From Microbacterium amylolyticum (GTDB taxonomy: Bacteria > Actinomycetota > Actinomycetes > Actinomycetales > Microbacteriaceae), in assembly GCF_011046975.1 (NCBI RefSeq), contig NZ_CP049253.1, positions 1 through 64,000 of the forward strand: a stretch of DNA of 64,000 bases, given 5' to 3'. The notes under the pieces were generated by a model that saw only the letters and a list, made by a program, of their open reading frames with translations, searched no databases and was not told where the DNA came from. Made by a program: the position numbers and the translations under genes. Positions 30,305-39,750 of this stretch are shown here, piece by piece (positions within the stretch are counted from its first letter, which is position 1; the number at the start of each line of letters is the position of its first letter).

Positions 30305-30916
30305 ATGACGCACTTTCCTGTTCGAGGTGCCACAACAAGCGATCTGCGGGCGTGCGCTGCGCTGATCGGACAGGAACTCCGCGACGACGACATGGTGCGC
30401 GCGCTGATCCCCGGCGAAGAAGACCGGGAACGTCGTATCGCTCAGGTGCATCTGGCGCTGCTGCATCACACCCTTTTGACGGGAGGCGCGGTGGACGTTG
30501 TGTGCGGCGCGGATGGCGGTGTGCGCGCTGTTGCGATGTGGCAGCCGGCGTATCCGCTGGAGGCGTCAACGATCGACCGCGCCGTGCTGCGCTCACGCAT
30601 TGCCGTTGCAATTGGACGGAAACATCGAGCGGAGGCGGAGGCAGCCGACGCGTACTTCGCGTCGCAGCGACCGGAATTCCCCCACTGGTATCTCGACACG
30701 ATCGTCGTCAGTCGGCACGCGCAGGGGGAGGGGAACGGCACCCACTTACTGCAGTACCGATTGCGTCAGATCAATGCCGAAGGCCTTCCCGTCTACCTCG
30801 AAGCCACGTCGAACGGTTCGCGGCGCCTGTACGAGCGCTTCGGCTTTGAGCCGTGGGGCAAAGGCGAGGAGCTGGGATACGGCGCAACAGCGATGTTGCG
30901 CCACCCGGCACGCTAA
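30305..30916 (+). CDS. GNAT-family N-acetyltransferase
   Basis: A 203-residue GNAT. The acetyl-CoA-binding core is recognisable in the segment WYLDTIVVSRHAQGEGNGTHLLQ split over beta4 and the pyrophosphate loop (about residues 122-145), followed by LEATSNGSRRLYERFGFEP near 158-175, the typical alpha4-beta7 end. The substrate is unknown. Transcription may start close to the ATG, as CAGAAT lies 6 bases upstream. A long bidirectional hairpin separates it from the convergent qcrB. Confidence 0.88.
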   Translation: MTHFPVRGATTSDLRACAALIGQELRDDDMVRALIPGEEDRERRIAQVHLALLHHTLLTGGAVDVVCGADGGVRAVAMWQPAYPLEASTIDRAVLRSRIAVAIGRKHRAEAEAADAYFASQRPEFPHWYLDTIVVSRHAQGEGNGTHLLQYRLRQINAEGLPVYLEATSNGSRRLYERFGFEPWGKGEELGYGATAMLRHPAR

Positions 30917-30945
30917 TCACCTCCCCTTCGCACTGTCGGGGGAGG

Positions 30946-30997
30946 TAACGCAGTGAGGGCCTCGAATCCTTCCGGATTCAAGGCCCTCACTGCGTTA
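30946..30997. terminator. Bidirectional terminator between GNAT gene and qcrB
   Basis: Perfect 17-base-pair outer stem (30946-30962 with 30981-30997) that starts TAACGCAGTGAGGG, with a further short inner stem of GAATCC/GGATTC. It lies between two convergent genes, 5 bases from the qcrB stop. Confidence 0.88.
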
Positions 30998-31002
30998 GGC
31001 GC

Positions 31003-32685
31003 TTACTTCTTGTCGTCGCCCTGCTCGATTTCATGGTGGCCGTCAGCCGGCTCACCGATCTCGTGCAGCACGTGCTTCTGGTGCTCCAGCGACTCCTGGT
31101 ACTCCGTGTTCGACAGAGGCTGCAGGCGGTCCTCGAAGAACCAGCGGCTCATCGAAGCGCGGAGCTTCTGCGACATCGTGATCCGGCCGTTGTCATCGGG
31201 GCGGACGACAAGCGGCTCGTATGTCTCATCGGCCACGAGCGTCCAGCGCTCGTACTCATCGACAGGCTTGTGAACTTCCTTGTACTCTCCGCCGGCAAGG
31301 CGAACAATGCGACCCGACTCGTAGCCGTGCAGGACGATCTCTCGATCCTTCTTCTGCAACGCGATGCAGATGCGCTTCGTGATGAAGTACACGATGACCG
31401 TGCCGAAGATCAGCAGAGCCTGCAGGCCGTGGATCACGCCTTCCATCGTGAGACGGAAGTGAGTCGCGATGAGGTCCGACGATGCCGCCGCCCAGAGGAC
31501 CGCGTAGAACCAGACGCCGGCGGCACCGATCGCCGTTCGCGTTGCCGCGTTGCGGGGACGCTGAGCGATGTGGTGCTCGCGCTTGTCGCCCGTGACCCAT
31601 GCCTCGATGAAGGGGTAGATCGCGACAAGCACGATGAACACCACGAGCACGAGCATCGGCAGCAGGATACCCATCGGATACACGTGTCCGAAGATCGTGA
31701 AGTCCAGGTGCGGCGGAGCCAGGCGCAGCGCGCCGTCGGCAAAACCGATGTACCAGTCGGGCTGCGTTCCGGCAGAAACGGGGGAGGGGTCGTACGGGCC
31801 GTATCCCCAGATCGGGTTGATCTGCACGAGCGACGCGATCAGAACCAGCGCGCCGAAGACGATGAAGAAGAAGCCACCCATCTTCGACATGTACACGGGC
31901 ATCATCGGGTAGCCGACGACGTTGTTGTTCGTGCGGCCGGGGCCGGCGAACTGCGTGTGCTTGTTGACGATCATCAGCAACAGGTGGACCGCGATCAGCG
32001 CGATCACCAGGAGCGGAAGAATCAGAATGTGCAGCGCGTAGAGGCGGTGGATGATGTCCGTTCCGGGGAATTCACCGCCGAAGAGGAGGTAGGACGTCCA
32101 CGGGCCGATCACGGGAAGTCCCTTGATCATGCCGTCGATGATGCGGAGGCCGTTGCCCGACAGAACGTCGTCGGGGAGCGAGTATCCCGTGAAGCCTTCA
32201 GCCATCGCGAGGACGAAGAGCACGAAGCCAACGACCCAGTTGAGCTCGCGAGGCTTACGGAAGGAGCCCGTGAAGAACACACGGAGCATGTGGATACCGA
32301 TGCCGGCAACGAAGGTCAATGCGGCCCAGTGGTGCAGCTGGCGAACCAGGAGGCCGCCGCGCAGGTCGAAGCTGATGTGCAGCGTCGACTCCATGGCTGC
32401 GGACATGGCGATACCGCGCATCGGCGCGTGAGCACCGTGGTAGTACGTCTCGACCATCGACGGCTCAAAGAAGAACGTCAGGAACGTTCCGGAGATGAGC
32501 ACGACGACAAACGACCACAGCGCGATCTCGCCGAGCATGAACGACCAGTGGTCGGGGAAGACCTTACGTCCGAGCGCCTTGACGAGGCCCGACACGCTTG
32601 TGCGCTCGTCGATGTAGTTCGCCGTGGCGCCGACGAAGCGGCCGCCCAGCGGAGCCTTCTTCTCTTCGGTGGTGGCGGTACTCAA
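31003..32685 (-). CDS. qcrB: Menaquinol:cytochrome c reductase, cytochrome b subunit
   Basis: The 560-residue cytochrome b of the actinobacterial bc1 complex, which couples directly with aa3 oxidase in a supercomplex. Heme-ligand histidine pairs are visible in the segment VRQLHHWAALTFV and in the later helix with LYALHILILPLL; the GPWTSYLLFGGEFPG Qo-region and the WGYGPYDPSP loop (the PEWY-like motif is PDWYIG here) are intact. The extra ~150-residue C-terminal extension is normal in Actinobacteria. Its start overlaps the qcrA stop (ATGA). Confidence 0.96.
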   Translation of the reverse strand: MSTATTEEKKAPLGGRFVGATANYIDERTSVSGLVKALGRKVFPDHWSFMLGEIALWSFVVVLISGTFLTFFFEPSMVETYYHGAHAPMRGIAMSAAMESTLHISFDLRGGLLVRQLHHWAALTFVAGIGIHMLRVFFTGSFRKPRELNWVVGFVLFVLAMAEGFTGYSLPDDVLSGNGLRIIDGMIKGLPVIGPWTSYLLFGGEFPGTDIIHRLYALHILILPLLVIALIAVHLLLMIVNKHTQFAGPGRTNNNVVGYPMMPVYMSKMGGFFFIVFGALVLIASLVQINPIWGYGPYDPSPVSAGTQPDWYIGFADGALRLAPPHLDFTIFGHVYPMGILLPMLVLVVFIVLVAIYPFIEAWVTGDKREHHIAQRPRNAATRTAIGAAGVWFYAVLWAAASSDLIATHFRLTMEGVIHGLQALLIFGTVIVYFITKRICIALQKKDREIVLHGYESGRIVRLAGGEYKEVHKPVDEYERWTLVADETYEPLVVRPDDNGRITMSQKLRASMSRWFFEDRLQPLSNTEYQESLEHQKHVLHEIGEPADGHHEIEQGDDKK

Positions 32686-33770
32686 TGGATCTCCCAGAAG
32701 CTCGGGCCGACGGGCTCGGTGAAGTCGCTCTTGGCAACGAGGTAGCCCTCATCGTCAACCGTGATCGGCAGCTGGGGCAGCGGGCGTGCGGCGGGGCCGA
32801 ACACGACCTTCGCCTCGTCCGAAACGTCGAACTGCGACTGGTGGCAGGGGCAGAGCAGGTGGTGTGTGTGCTGCTCGTAGAGGGCGACGGGGCACCCAAC
32901 GTGTGTGCAGACCTTGGAGTAGGCGACGATGCCGTCGTACGACCAGTCCTTGCGCTCTTCGCGCTCGGTGATCTGGTCGGGGCGCATGCGAACCATGAGG
33001 ACCATGGCCTTGGCCTTTTCGTCGAGGTAGCCATCGTGGTGGCTCAGCCCCGCGAGGCTCTCCGGGATGACGTGGAACGCCGATCCAATGGTCACATCTG
33101 ACGCCTTGATGCGCGTGCCGTGCGGGTCGCGAACAAGGTGCTGTCCCGATTCCCACATCGTCTGCTTCAGCAGCGCGACAGGGTCGTTCCCGTCGTGCGG
33201 TGCGAGACCGCGGAAGAGAGTGACACCGGGAAGGATCGAGGCGGCGAGTGCCGCGAACAGCGAGTTGCGGATCATCTTGCGACGACCGAACCCGGACTCC
33301 TCGTTTGCCTTCTCAAAAACCTCGATGGCGCCGGCGCGCGTCTCGGGCGTTCCCTGGGTGGGGTGCCGTTCCTCGACGTGCTCCTTGTCGCTCATCAGGG
33401 TCTTCGACCAGTGGATTGCTCCGACACCGATCGACAGCAAGGACAGGGCGATGCCGAGTCCGATGAACATGTTGTTGTTGCGGATCGAGGTGTACTGCAT
33501 GTCCTCGATCGGGAACAGCATGTACGCGGCGACCGCCCAGATGCTCCCGGCTACGGACAGGTAGAAGAGGCCGTAGATCGCGCGCTCTGCTGCCTTCGCC
33601 GACTTCGGATCCTTGTCCGTCATCCGGGTGCGGTGCGGCGGCATACCCGGGTTCTGTACCGGATCGTCGATCGAGACGGCGAGACCCGAAGAAGGCTGCT
33701 GCGCCTTCTCGATGCCGGCCTGTTCGTCGTGAGACATCGTGCTCCTTGTCACGTCCTGGTCATTCGCCAT
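32682..33770 (-). CDS. qcrA: Rieske iron-sulfur subunit of bc1 complex
   Basis: The [2Fe-2S] subunit that takes electrons from menaquinol. Actinobacterial QcrA has three membrane segments; here they are near residues 68-90, 100-120 and 165-185. The cluster-binding motifs CTHVGC and CPCHQS are near residues 290 and 310. I chose the ATG at 33770 (362 residues), just 2 bases after the qcrC stop; an upstream in-frame ATG at 33797 inside qcrC is possible. The gene belongs to the ctaE-qcrC-qcrA-qcrB operon. Confidence 0.95.
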   Translation of the reverse strand: MANDQDVTRSTMSHDEQAGIEKAQQPSSGLAVSIDDPVQNPGMPPHRTRMTDKDPKSAKAAERAIYGLFYLSVAGSIWAVAAYMLFPIEDMQYTSIRNNNMFIGLGIALSLLSIGVGAIHWSKTLMSDKEHVEERHPTQGTPETRAGAIEVFEKANEESGFGRRKMIRNSLFAALAASILPGVTLFRGLAPHDGNDPVALLKQTMWESGQHLVRDPHGTRIKASDVTIGSAFHVIPESLAGLSHHDGYLDEKAKAMVLMVRMRPDQITEREERKDWSYDGIVAYSKVCTHVGCPVALYEQHTHHLLCPCHQSQFDVSDEAKVVFGPAARPLPQLPITVDDEGYLVAKSDFTEPVGPSFWEIH

Positions 33771-33772
33771 GG

Positions 33773-34579
33773 TTAGTTCGACCTCGCCGTGATCCACACC
33801 GCGATGGCGATCAGACCACCGATGCCGAAGATCCAGATGAACAGACCCTCAGAGACGGGACCGAGTGATCCGAGCGTGAATCCGCCGGGCGCCTGCATCT
33901 CTTGCTGATACAGCAGCGCCGAGATGACATCACGCTTGTCCTGCTCGTCGAGGTTCATGTTGTTGAACACGGGCATGTTCTGCGGCCCCGTGACCATGGC
34001 GGCGTAAATGTGCAGAGCCGAGGTGTCGTTGATGTCCGGGGCGAACTTCCCCTCGGTGAGGGCTCCACCCGCTGCTGCGACGTTGTGGCACATCGCGCAG
34101 TTGATGCGGAACAGCTCAGCGCCGCGGGCGACATCGCCCTCGCCGTCCAGGACAGTGGCTTCAGGGAAACCCGGTCCGGGGGCGATGGAGTGGACGTACT
34201 CGGCCATCGACAGAATCTGTGCGTCGGTGAACTGCACGGGCTTCTGATCTGCCTGGGGGCCGTGCGCCTGCATGGGCATGCGGCCGGTTGCCACCTGGAA
34301 CTCAACGGCGAGCGCGCCGACGCCGTAGAGCGACGGGCCGTTCTCGGTTCCTTCGAGGCTCAGGCCGTGGCAGGTGGCGCAGTTGGCCTGGAAGAGGATT
34401 TCTCCGTCTTCGGCGCTAACCTGCGAGGTCTGCGCACTTCCCGTGTCGCTTGCTGCGACGGCTACCGAAGCGCCCGCGTACAGGCCGCCCGTGAGGAGCA
34501 GACCCACAGCGATCAGTGCTGCGGCTGCAATCGGGCTGCGGCGGCCATTTGAGCGGCGCTTGTTCTTCTGACGTGCCAT
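33773..34579 (-). CDS. qcrC: Diheme cytochrome c subunit of bc1 complex
   Basis: QcrC carries two c-type hemes and wires the bc1 complex to the oxidase without a soluble cytochrome c. Both CxxCH motifs are present: CATCH near residue 66 and CAMCH near 160. An N-terminal uncleaved membrane anchor (about residues 15-38) and a C-terminal one (about 242-262) frame the heme domains. The ATG at 34579 (MARQKNKRR) is the likely start (268 residues); an in-frame ATG at 34639 would reach back into the ctaE coding region. Confidence 0.95.
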   Translation of the reverse strand: MARQKNKRRSNGRRSPIAAAALIAVGLLLTGGLYAGASVAVAASDTGSAQTSQVSAEDGEILFQANCATCHGLSLEGTENGPSLYGVGALAVEFQVATGRMPMQAHGPQADQKPVQFTDAQILSMAEYVHSIAPGPGFPEATVLDGEGDVARGAELFRINCAMCHNVAAAGGALTEGKFAPDINDTSALHIYAAMVTGPQNMPVFNNMNLDEQDKRDVISALLYQQEMQAPGGFTLGSLGPVSEGLFIWIFGIGGLIAIAVWITARSN

Positions 34580-34599
34580 AAGACTGTGTTGCTCCGCTC

Positions 34600-35229
34600 T
34601 CACTGCAGGAAGTAGATGACGGCGAACAGCGCGATCCACACGATGTCGACGAAGTGCCAGTAGTACGACACGACGATCGTGGTGGTCGCTTCCTTGTGCG
34701 TGAACTTCTTCACCGCGTAGACGCGACCGATGGTCAGCAGCATGGCGATGAGGCCACCGGCGACGTGCAGGCCGTGGAAGCCCGTGGTCAGGTAGAACGC
34801 GGCGCCGTAAGGATCGCTGCTGATGGTGACGCCGTGCTCAACGAGCTGTGCATACTCCCACACCTGGCCGGCGACGAAGGTCGCACCGAGGGCAAAGGTG
34901 ATCCAGAACCACGGCACCATGCCGAGCGATCGCCAGCCCTGGCCCTTCACCGTGTAGGGCTGCATACGTTCGGCCGCAAGCACACCAAACTGGCACGTGA
35001 CGGATGAGGTCACAAGAATCGCCGTATTGATGAACGCGAACGTCACGTTCAGCGCCTGTGTGCCTTCCTCCCAAATGCCGGGCGAAGTGCTGCGGAGCGT
35101 GAAGTAAATGGCAAAGAGGCCCGCGAAGAACATGACCTCGGAGCCAAGCCACACGATCGTGCCGACGCTGACAGGATCGGGGCGCTTCACCGTTCTGGGC
35201 GCGGGGGCATACGTAGCTGGGGTCGTCAC
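34600..35229 (-). CDS. ctaE: Cytochrome c oxidase subunit III
   Basis: Subunit III of the aa3 oxidase with five membrane segments in 209 residues. Characteristic stretches are [19 protein letters not shown] near residue 22, [15 protein letters not shown] glutamate helix (here [11 protein letters not shown]) and [11 protein letters not shown] near 150, ending [17 protein letters not shown] at 35229 ([10 protein letters not shown]) was chosen as the usual actinobacterial N-terminus; the open frame extends upstream to 35430 without family resemblance. First gene of the ctaE-qcrCAB unit. Confidence 0.93.
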   Translation of the reverse strand: MTTPATYAPAPRTVKRPDPVSVGTIVWLGSEVMFFAGLFAIYFTLRSTSPGIWEEGTQALNVTFAFINTAILVTSSVTCQFGVLAAERMQPYTVKGQGWRSLGMVPWFWITFALGATFVAGQVWEYAQLVEHGVTISSDPYGAAFYLTTGFHGLHVAGGLIAMLLTIGRVYAVKKFTHKEATTTIVVSYYWHFVDIVWIALFAVIYFLQ

Positions 35230-35347
35230 CCGTCCATTATGGCCGATAACGCCAGTGGATTTTTGCACTGAAGGGGGTGATTGTGCATGCATCTGAGCTA
35301 TGGAGAGGGGGTGAAGTCGCTGGTAGAGGAGGGATAAAGAGCTGATC

Positions 35348-35366
35348 GTGCCGCAATATTGCGCAC
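35348..35366. promoter_or_regulatory. Palindrome in the ctaE-trpD divergent region
   Basis: GTGC-c-GCAATATTGC-GCAC: a perfect 10-base palindrome (35353-35362) extended by matching GTGC/GCAC arms with a one-base asymmetry. It lies about 120 bases upstream of ctaE and 90 bases upstream of trpD, so it could be an operator for either. I do not recognise the regulator. Confidence 0.45.
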
Positions 35367-35456
35367 GTTTCGTGCCCACGATGAGGCGTCTGTTCCTTTT
35401 TCTACGTCGTGTCGAGGTTTTCGCGGACACCCCGCGCCGTCCCTAAGATCGGCCCT

Positions 35457-36524
35457 ATGACGCAACCAACGTGGCCCGGCATCCTGGCATCGGTCGTCGG
35501 AGGACACCACCTCACGGTTTCCGAAGCTGAGTGGGCGATGCGCCAGGTGATGCACGGGGAGGCAACACCGGCGCAGCTCGGCGGTCTTCTCCTGGCACTG
35601 CGTGCAAAAGGCGAGACCGTTGAAGAGGTGATCGGTTTTCGTGCGGCGATTCTCGAAGCTGCCGTTCCCCTTCCCGTCGATCCACGTGTTCTCGACATCG
35701 TCGGCACAGGGGGAGACCTACACGGCACCGTGAATATCTCCTCGACGGCAGCAATCGTCGTCGCGGCCACAGGCGTGCCGGTTGTGAAGCACGGCAATCG
35801 CGCCGTCAGCTCGAAGGCGGGTTCGAGCGATGTGCTCAGCGAATTGGGCATTGACCTGCGCCTCGCGCCGGACGGAGTGTCGCAGGTGCTGGATGAGGCG
35901 GGCATCACTTTCGCCTGGGCGGCAGCGTTCCACCCGGGTTTCCGCCACGCGGCACCCGTGCGGGCGGAGCTGGGCGTTCCGACCGTGTTCAACTTCCTCG
36001 GCCCGCTCGTCAACCCTGCTCGGGCCGAGGCCAACGCCGTGGGCGTGGCGAACCTCCAGACAGTGCCGATCATCACGGGCGTGTTCCGTACACGTGGCGC
36101 AACGGCACTGGTTTTCCGCGGCGAGGACGGCCTCGACGAGATCACGAACACCGGGTACAGCCGTATCTGGCAGGTATCGAATGGTGATGTTCACGAGTTT
36201 GATGTGCATCCGCGGGATCTCGGCGTGCCCACGGCGCAGATCGAGGACCTCATCGGTGGCACGCCCAGCGAGAACGCCGTGACCCTTCGACGCACGCTTG
36301 CGGGGGAGCAGGGAGCCGTTCGCGATGTTGTTCTCCTGAACGCGGCTGCCGGCATTGTCGCCTACCGCCTGTCACAGAACCCGGCCGAGGCGAACCGCAA
36401 CATGATCGAGCGGTTGTCCGAGGCTCGGGATGAAGCCGCGGCGGCGATTGACGACGGTCGTGCGACCGAGCGGCTTGAATCATGGATCACCGCATCGAAT
36501 CGCGCCGGCGCCCAGCGGGCCTGA
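35457..36524 (+). CDS. trpD: Anthranilate phosphoribosyltransferase
   Basis: TrpD transfers the phosphoribosyl group from PRPP to anthranilate in tryptophan synthesis. The ATG at 35457 follows a TAAGAT -10 box (35444-35449) at 7 bases, so the message looks leaderless and upstream in-frame codons are unlikely starts. The 355-residue protein has DIVGTGGDLHGTVNISSTAA near residue 80 (PRPP loop), KHGNRAVSSKAGSSD near 108 and NFLGPLVNPAR near 178. Other trp genes are absent here, which is common for this locus in Microbacteriaceae. Confidence 0.95.
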   Translation: MTQPTWPGILASVVGGHHLTVSEAEWAMRQVMHGEATPAQLGGLLLALRAKGETVEEVIGFRAAILEAAVPLPVDPRVLDIVGTGGDLHGTVNISSTAAIVVAATGVPVVKHGNRAVSSKAGSSDVLSELGIDLRLAPDGVSQVLDEAGITFAWAAAFHPGFRHAAPVRAELGVPTVFNFLGPLVNPARAEANAVGVANLQTVPIITGVFRTRGATALVFRGEDGLDEITNTGYSRIWQVSNGDVHEFDVHPRDLGVPTAQIEDLIGGTPSENAVTLRRTLAGEQGAVRDVVLLNAAAGIVAYRLSQNPAEANRNMIERLSEARDEAAAAIDDGRATERLESWITASNRAGAQRA

Positions 36525-36581
36525 GAGCTAATTCAGGCTCGCGATCTACGATTACCGGCAGGAAAACTTGGGGGAGAATTC

Positions 36582-37148
36582 ATGGAACTGCTCGTACCGC
36601 TTCTGATCGTCGTCGCTGTTGTTGTTATCGCGGGAATCTACCTGTGGGCGACGTACAACTCGCTTGTGTCGCTGGGCACGCGGGTCGATGAGGCCTGGAG
36701 CGGAATCGACGTGCAACTCAAGCGCCGCGCCGACCTCATCCCGAATCTCATCGAGACTGTCAAGGGTTACGCCGCCCACGAGAAGGCGGTTTTCGAGAAC
36801 GTCACCCGCGCGCGCGCAGAAACGCTGCAGGCTCAGACTCCCGGCGAAGCCGGACGGGCGGAGAACCATCTTCAGCAGGCTCTGAAGAGCATCTTCGCGG
36901 TTGCCGAGGCGTATCCCGCACTCCAGGCCAGCCAGAACTTCCTCCAGCTGCAGAGCGCGATTGTGGACACGGAAGACAAGATCCAGGCGTCGCGCCGCTT
37001 CTACAACGGAGGGGTGCGTGAGCTGAACATTAAGATCAAGCAGTTCCCGAACAACCTCTTCGCGCGTGGTCTCGGGTTCGAGCAGCGCGAGTTCTTCGAG
37101 GCCGACGACGCAGCGGCGATCGCTGCTCCGCCCAAGGTGCAGTTCTGA
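36582..37148 (+). CDS. lemA: LemA-family protein
   Basis: A 188-residue LemA protein: one N-terminal membrane segment (about 3-24), then a long four-helix-bundle region beginning YNSLVSLGTRVDEAWSGIDVQL split over helix 1, with the conserved KRRADLIPNLIETVKGYAAHE (about 46-66) and YNGGVRELN near 140. The tail lies on the extracytoplasmic side. Function is not settled. A GGGGGAG ribosome-binding site precedes the ATG. Confidence 0.93.
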   Translation: MELLVPLLIVVAVVVIAGIYLWATYNSLVSLGTRVDEAWSGIDVQLKRRADLIPNLIETVKGYAAHEKAVFENVTRARAETLQAQTPGEAGRAENHLQQALKSIFAVAEAYPALQASQNFLQLQSAIVDTEDKIQASRRFYNGGVRELNIKIKQFPNNLFARGLGFEQREFFEADDAAAIAAPPKVQF

Positions 37149-37222
37149 GCCACACGGAGCGATGAATTCCTCCCAGGGAATACATGCCTCTTCAGCGATG
37201 CTCCCGGACGTAGACTCGTCGC

Positions 37223-38452
37223 ATGAGCGAGGAGCCGCGGCAGGAGCGTAGAACTCTGTTCGGGTATCGTCCCGCGTCCACCGTTGCGGAGCGCACGGAG
37301 CGCACGGAGCGCACGGACAAAGACGCTGACCATCCCGTAGCGAAGCCCCTCAGAGTTGCGGCGGCCTACGGCTGGCGCCTTCTGATTCTCGCGGCCGTTC
37401 TCGCGCTGTTGATCTGGTTTATCGCCGAGTTCAAGACTCTCGTCATCCCCGTCGTCGTGGCGGTGCTCCTGACGGCGCTGCTGTGGCCGTTCTTCTCCTG
37501 GCTCAGGAGGATGCGGGTTCCGACGGCTGTGGCGATTATTGTTTCGCTGCTGGGGACGATTTCGATTGTCGCTGGTCTCGTGTGGCTTTCGGTGTGGCAG
37601 ATCGCGAATCAGGCTGCGGACGTGCGCGATCGCGCGGTCGAGGGCTGGTACGAGATCGAGGCGTGGGTGGTGAATCTGGGTCTCCTGCCCGATGACGTCA
37701 TCAGCCAGGCCGTGGCGTTCGTGACCGAGTTCGTTCAAGAACAAGCGCAGGTGCTGCTCAGCGGCGCGCTGACGGTGGGCCTCACCGTGGGTCACATCGT
37801 CGCGGGCATTTTGCTCACGCTCTTCACGCTGATCTGTTTCCTTGCGGACGGCAAGGGCATTTGGGGCTGGACAACGACGTTGTTCCCGAAAAAGGCCAGA
37901 GCTGCTGTTGACGGTGCCGCCCGCAACGGCTGGTCGACCCTCGTCAACTATGCGCGCACGCAGATCCTCGTTGCCCTTATCGACGCCGTCGGTATCGGCG
38001 TCGGCGCCGCGCTTCTCGGCGTTCCGCTCGCTATTCCCATCGGCGTCATCGTCTTCCTGGCTTCGTTCATCCCCTTCCTCGGTGCGATTCTGACGGGCAT
38101 CCTCGCCGTTTTTATCGCGCTGGCTTACAACGGCATCTGGACCGCGATCGCGATGCTGGGTGTCGTTCTGCTCGTCCAACAGATCGAGAGTCAGGTCCTG
38201 CAGCCGCTCATCATGAGCGCAGCCGTCAAGGTGCACCCCCTTGCCGTTGTGCTCGTTGTTCTTGCCGGCGCCGCCGTCGGTGGTATCGCCGGCGCGCTGT
38301 TCGCGGTTCCGTTCGCCGCCTTTGTCAACGTCGTGGCAGTGACGCTGTCGACGGGATCGTGGCGAACGGGTGAACTTCCCGATACCGATCTCATCTGGCG
38401 CACCGAGCCGAAAACGATCGGACGAGGGTCCGCAGAGAAGGAGAAGAAGTGA
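37223..38452 (+). CDS. AI-2E (PerM/TqsA)-family permease
   Basis: A 409-residue protein with about eight membrane segments in the AI-2E transporter arrangement: a charged N-terminus that contains a short ERTERTERTD repeat (about residues 23-32), two segment pairs, a large central extracytoplasmic region and the conserved PLAIPIGVIVFLASFIPFLGA stretch split near 265-285. Substrate cannot be inferred. TAGACT at 37211-37216 lies 6 bases before the ATG (leaderless). The stop overlaps the ilvA GTG. Confidence 0.88.
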   Translation: MSEEPRQERRTLFGYRPASTVAERTERTERTDKDADHPVAKPLRVAAAYGWRLLILAAVLALLIWFIAEFKTLVIPVVVAVLLTALLWPFFSWLRRMRVPTAVAIIVSLLGTISIVAGLVWLSVWQIANQAADVRDRAVEGWYEIEAWVVNLGLLPDDVISQAVAFVTEFVQEQAQVLLSGALTVGLTVGHIVAGILLTLFTLICFLADGKGIWGWTTTLFPKKARAAVDGAARNGWSTLVNYARTQILVALIDAVGIGVGAALLGVPLAIPIGVIVFLASFIPFLGAILTGILAVFIALAYNGIWTAIAMLGVVLLVQQIESQVLQPLIMSAAVKVHPLAVVLVVLAGAAVGGIAGALFAVPFAAFVNVVAVTLSTGSWRTGELPDTDLIWRTEPKTIGRGSAEKEKK

Positions 38453-39684
38453 CGAGAGTCGATCTGCCAACACTGTCTGAGTTTGAGGAAGCGGCGGGCG
38501 GCCTTGCTCCCGTCATCGAACGCACGCCGATTCAGCCGTCACAGCACCTCAGTGAGCTCCTCGGGCATGAGACGACGCTCAAGCTCGAAAACCTGCAGCG
38601 CACAGGGTCGTTCAAGGTGCGCGGAGCAACTCACCGTCTGTCGCGGCTGACGCCGGAGGAGCGCGCACGCGGCGTTGTTGCAGCGTCGGCGGGGAATCAC
38701 GCCCAAGGCGTTGCGCTTGCCGCGCAGCAGCTCGGCATCCCCGCAACGATCTACATGCCGCTGGGTGTTCCCGTTCCCAAGCTGCTTGCGACGCGGGGAT
38801 ACGGCGCGGAGGTCGTCCTCGAGGGTGAGACCGTGGCGACGAGCCTGCGATTGGCCGCCGAGCACGCTGAGCGCGAGGGCGCCGTTCTGATCCACCCTTT
38901 CGATCACCGAGACATCATCGTCGGACAGGGCACGGTCGCCCTCGAAGTCATAGATCAGGTGCCCCAGGTGGAGACGATCGTCGTATCGATCGGCGGGGGT
39001 GGACTTGCAGCGGGCGTCGCTGCTGCGGCAAAGGCGAAGGCAGCCGCCCTCGGGCGGGAGATCCGCGTTATCGGTGTTCAGGCGGCGAATGCCGCGGCGT
39101 ATCCCGTTTCTCTGGATGCGGGTGAGCCGGTCGAGATCACAACGGAACCGACGATCGCCGACGGGATCCTCGTCTCGAAGCCCGGCGCGTCGCCGTTCGC
39201 GATCGTTCGTGACCTCGTCGACGAGGTCGTCACGGTCAGCGAGGATGACATTGCGCGCGCGCTGCTCGCGCTCCTCGAACGAGCAAAGCAGGTCGTCGAG
39301 CCCGCTGGAGCGGCCGGTGTCGCGGCGATTCTGGCGGGAAAGGTCGTGACGAACGGTCCGACCAACGTGATCATCTCCGGTGGCAACATCGACCCCCTCC
39401 TGCTGCAGCGGGTGGTGGCGCACGGTCTTGCCGCGTCCGGGCGATACATGACGGTTCGCATCCCCCTTCCCGATCGCCCGGGCCAGCTTGTGAAGGTGTC
39501 CGAGTTGCTGGCGCAGGCGGGGGCGAACGTCATCGAGGTGCTGCACACGCGACACGGTCAGGGCATGCAGATCAGCGAAGTTGTTTTGCAGATATCCGTC
39601 GAAACGCGGGGCGAGGAGCATCGCGGGCTCGTTCTCGACGCGCTGCGCGGCGGCGGCTTCCGTCCGGAGATCGTCCCGGACTGA
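38449..39684 (+). CDS. ilvA: Threonine ammonia-lyase with C-terminal ACT domain
   Basis: A 411-residue PLP enzyme deaminating threonine to 2-oxobutanoate. The PLP lysine is in GSFKVRGATHRL near residue 52, SAGNHAQGVA near 77 is the phosphate-proximal loop, and the glycine loop SIGGGGLAAGV is near 180. The C-terminal ~75 residues (MTVRIPLPDRPGQL onward) form an ACT domain, the usual isoleucine-feedback or dimer module. It could be a biosynthetic or catabolic isozyme; single-ACT short forms are often called TdcB/IlvA. GTG start overlaps the permease gene. Confidence 0.92.
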   Translation: MTRVDLPTLSEFEEAAGGLAPVIERTPIQPSQHLSELLGHETTLKLENLQRTGSFKVRGATHRLSRLTPEERARGVVAASAGNHAQGVALAAQQLGIPATIYMPLGVPVPKLLATRGYGAEVVLEGETVATSLRLAAEHAEREGAVLIHPFDHRDIIVGQGTVALEVIDQVPQVETIVVSIGGGGLAAGVAAAAKAKAAALGREIRVIGVQAANAAAYPVSLDAGEPVEITTEPTIADGILVSKPGASPFAIVRDLVDEVVTVSEDDIARALLALLERAKQVVEPAGAAGVAAILAGKVVTNGPTNVIISGGNIDPLLLQRVVAHGLAASGRYMTVRIPLPDRPGQLVKVSELLAQAGANVIEVLHTRHGQGMQISEVVLQISVETRGEEHRGLVLDALRGGGFRPEIVPD

Positions 39685-39692
39685 TCGCGTTT

Positions 39693-39743
39693 AACGTCTC
39701 CGGCCTCCCGCCCACGGTGTGTGGGCGGGAGGCCGGAGACGTT
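39693..39743. terminator. Bidirectional terminator between ilvA and greA
   Basis: A perfect 23-base-pair stem (39693-39715 with 39721-39743) with a 5-base loop, located between the two convergent genes. It is the longest perfect hairpin among the intergenic terminators except that at 51201. Confidence 0.92.
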
Positions 39744-39750
39744 GGTGGTC

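Noticed and set aside
31033-32745. Long plus-strand open frame opposite qcrB.
   Set aside because: Composition is Arg/Asp/Val-rich antisense shadow; the minus strand encodes a complete cytochrome b.
39691-39700. TTAACGTC near the ilvA-greA terminator resembles the right half of the array site.
   Set aside because: It is part of the long terminator stem and lacks the GGAGTTC portion.
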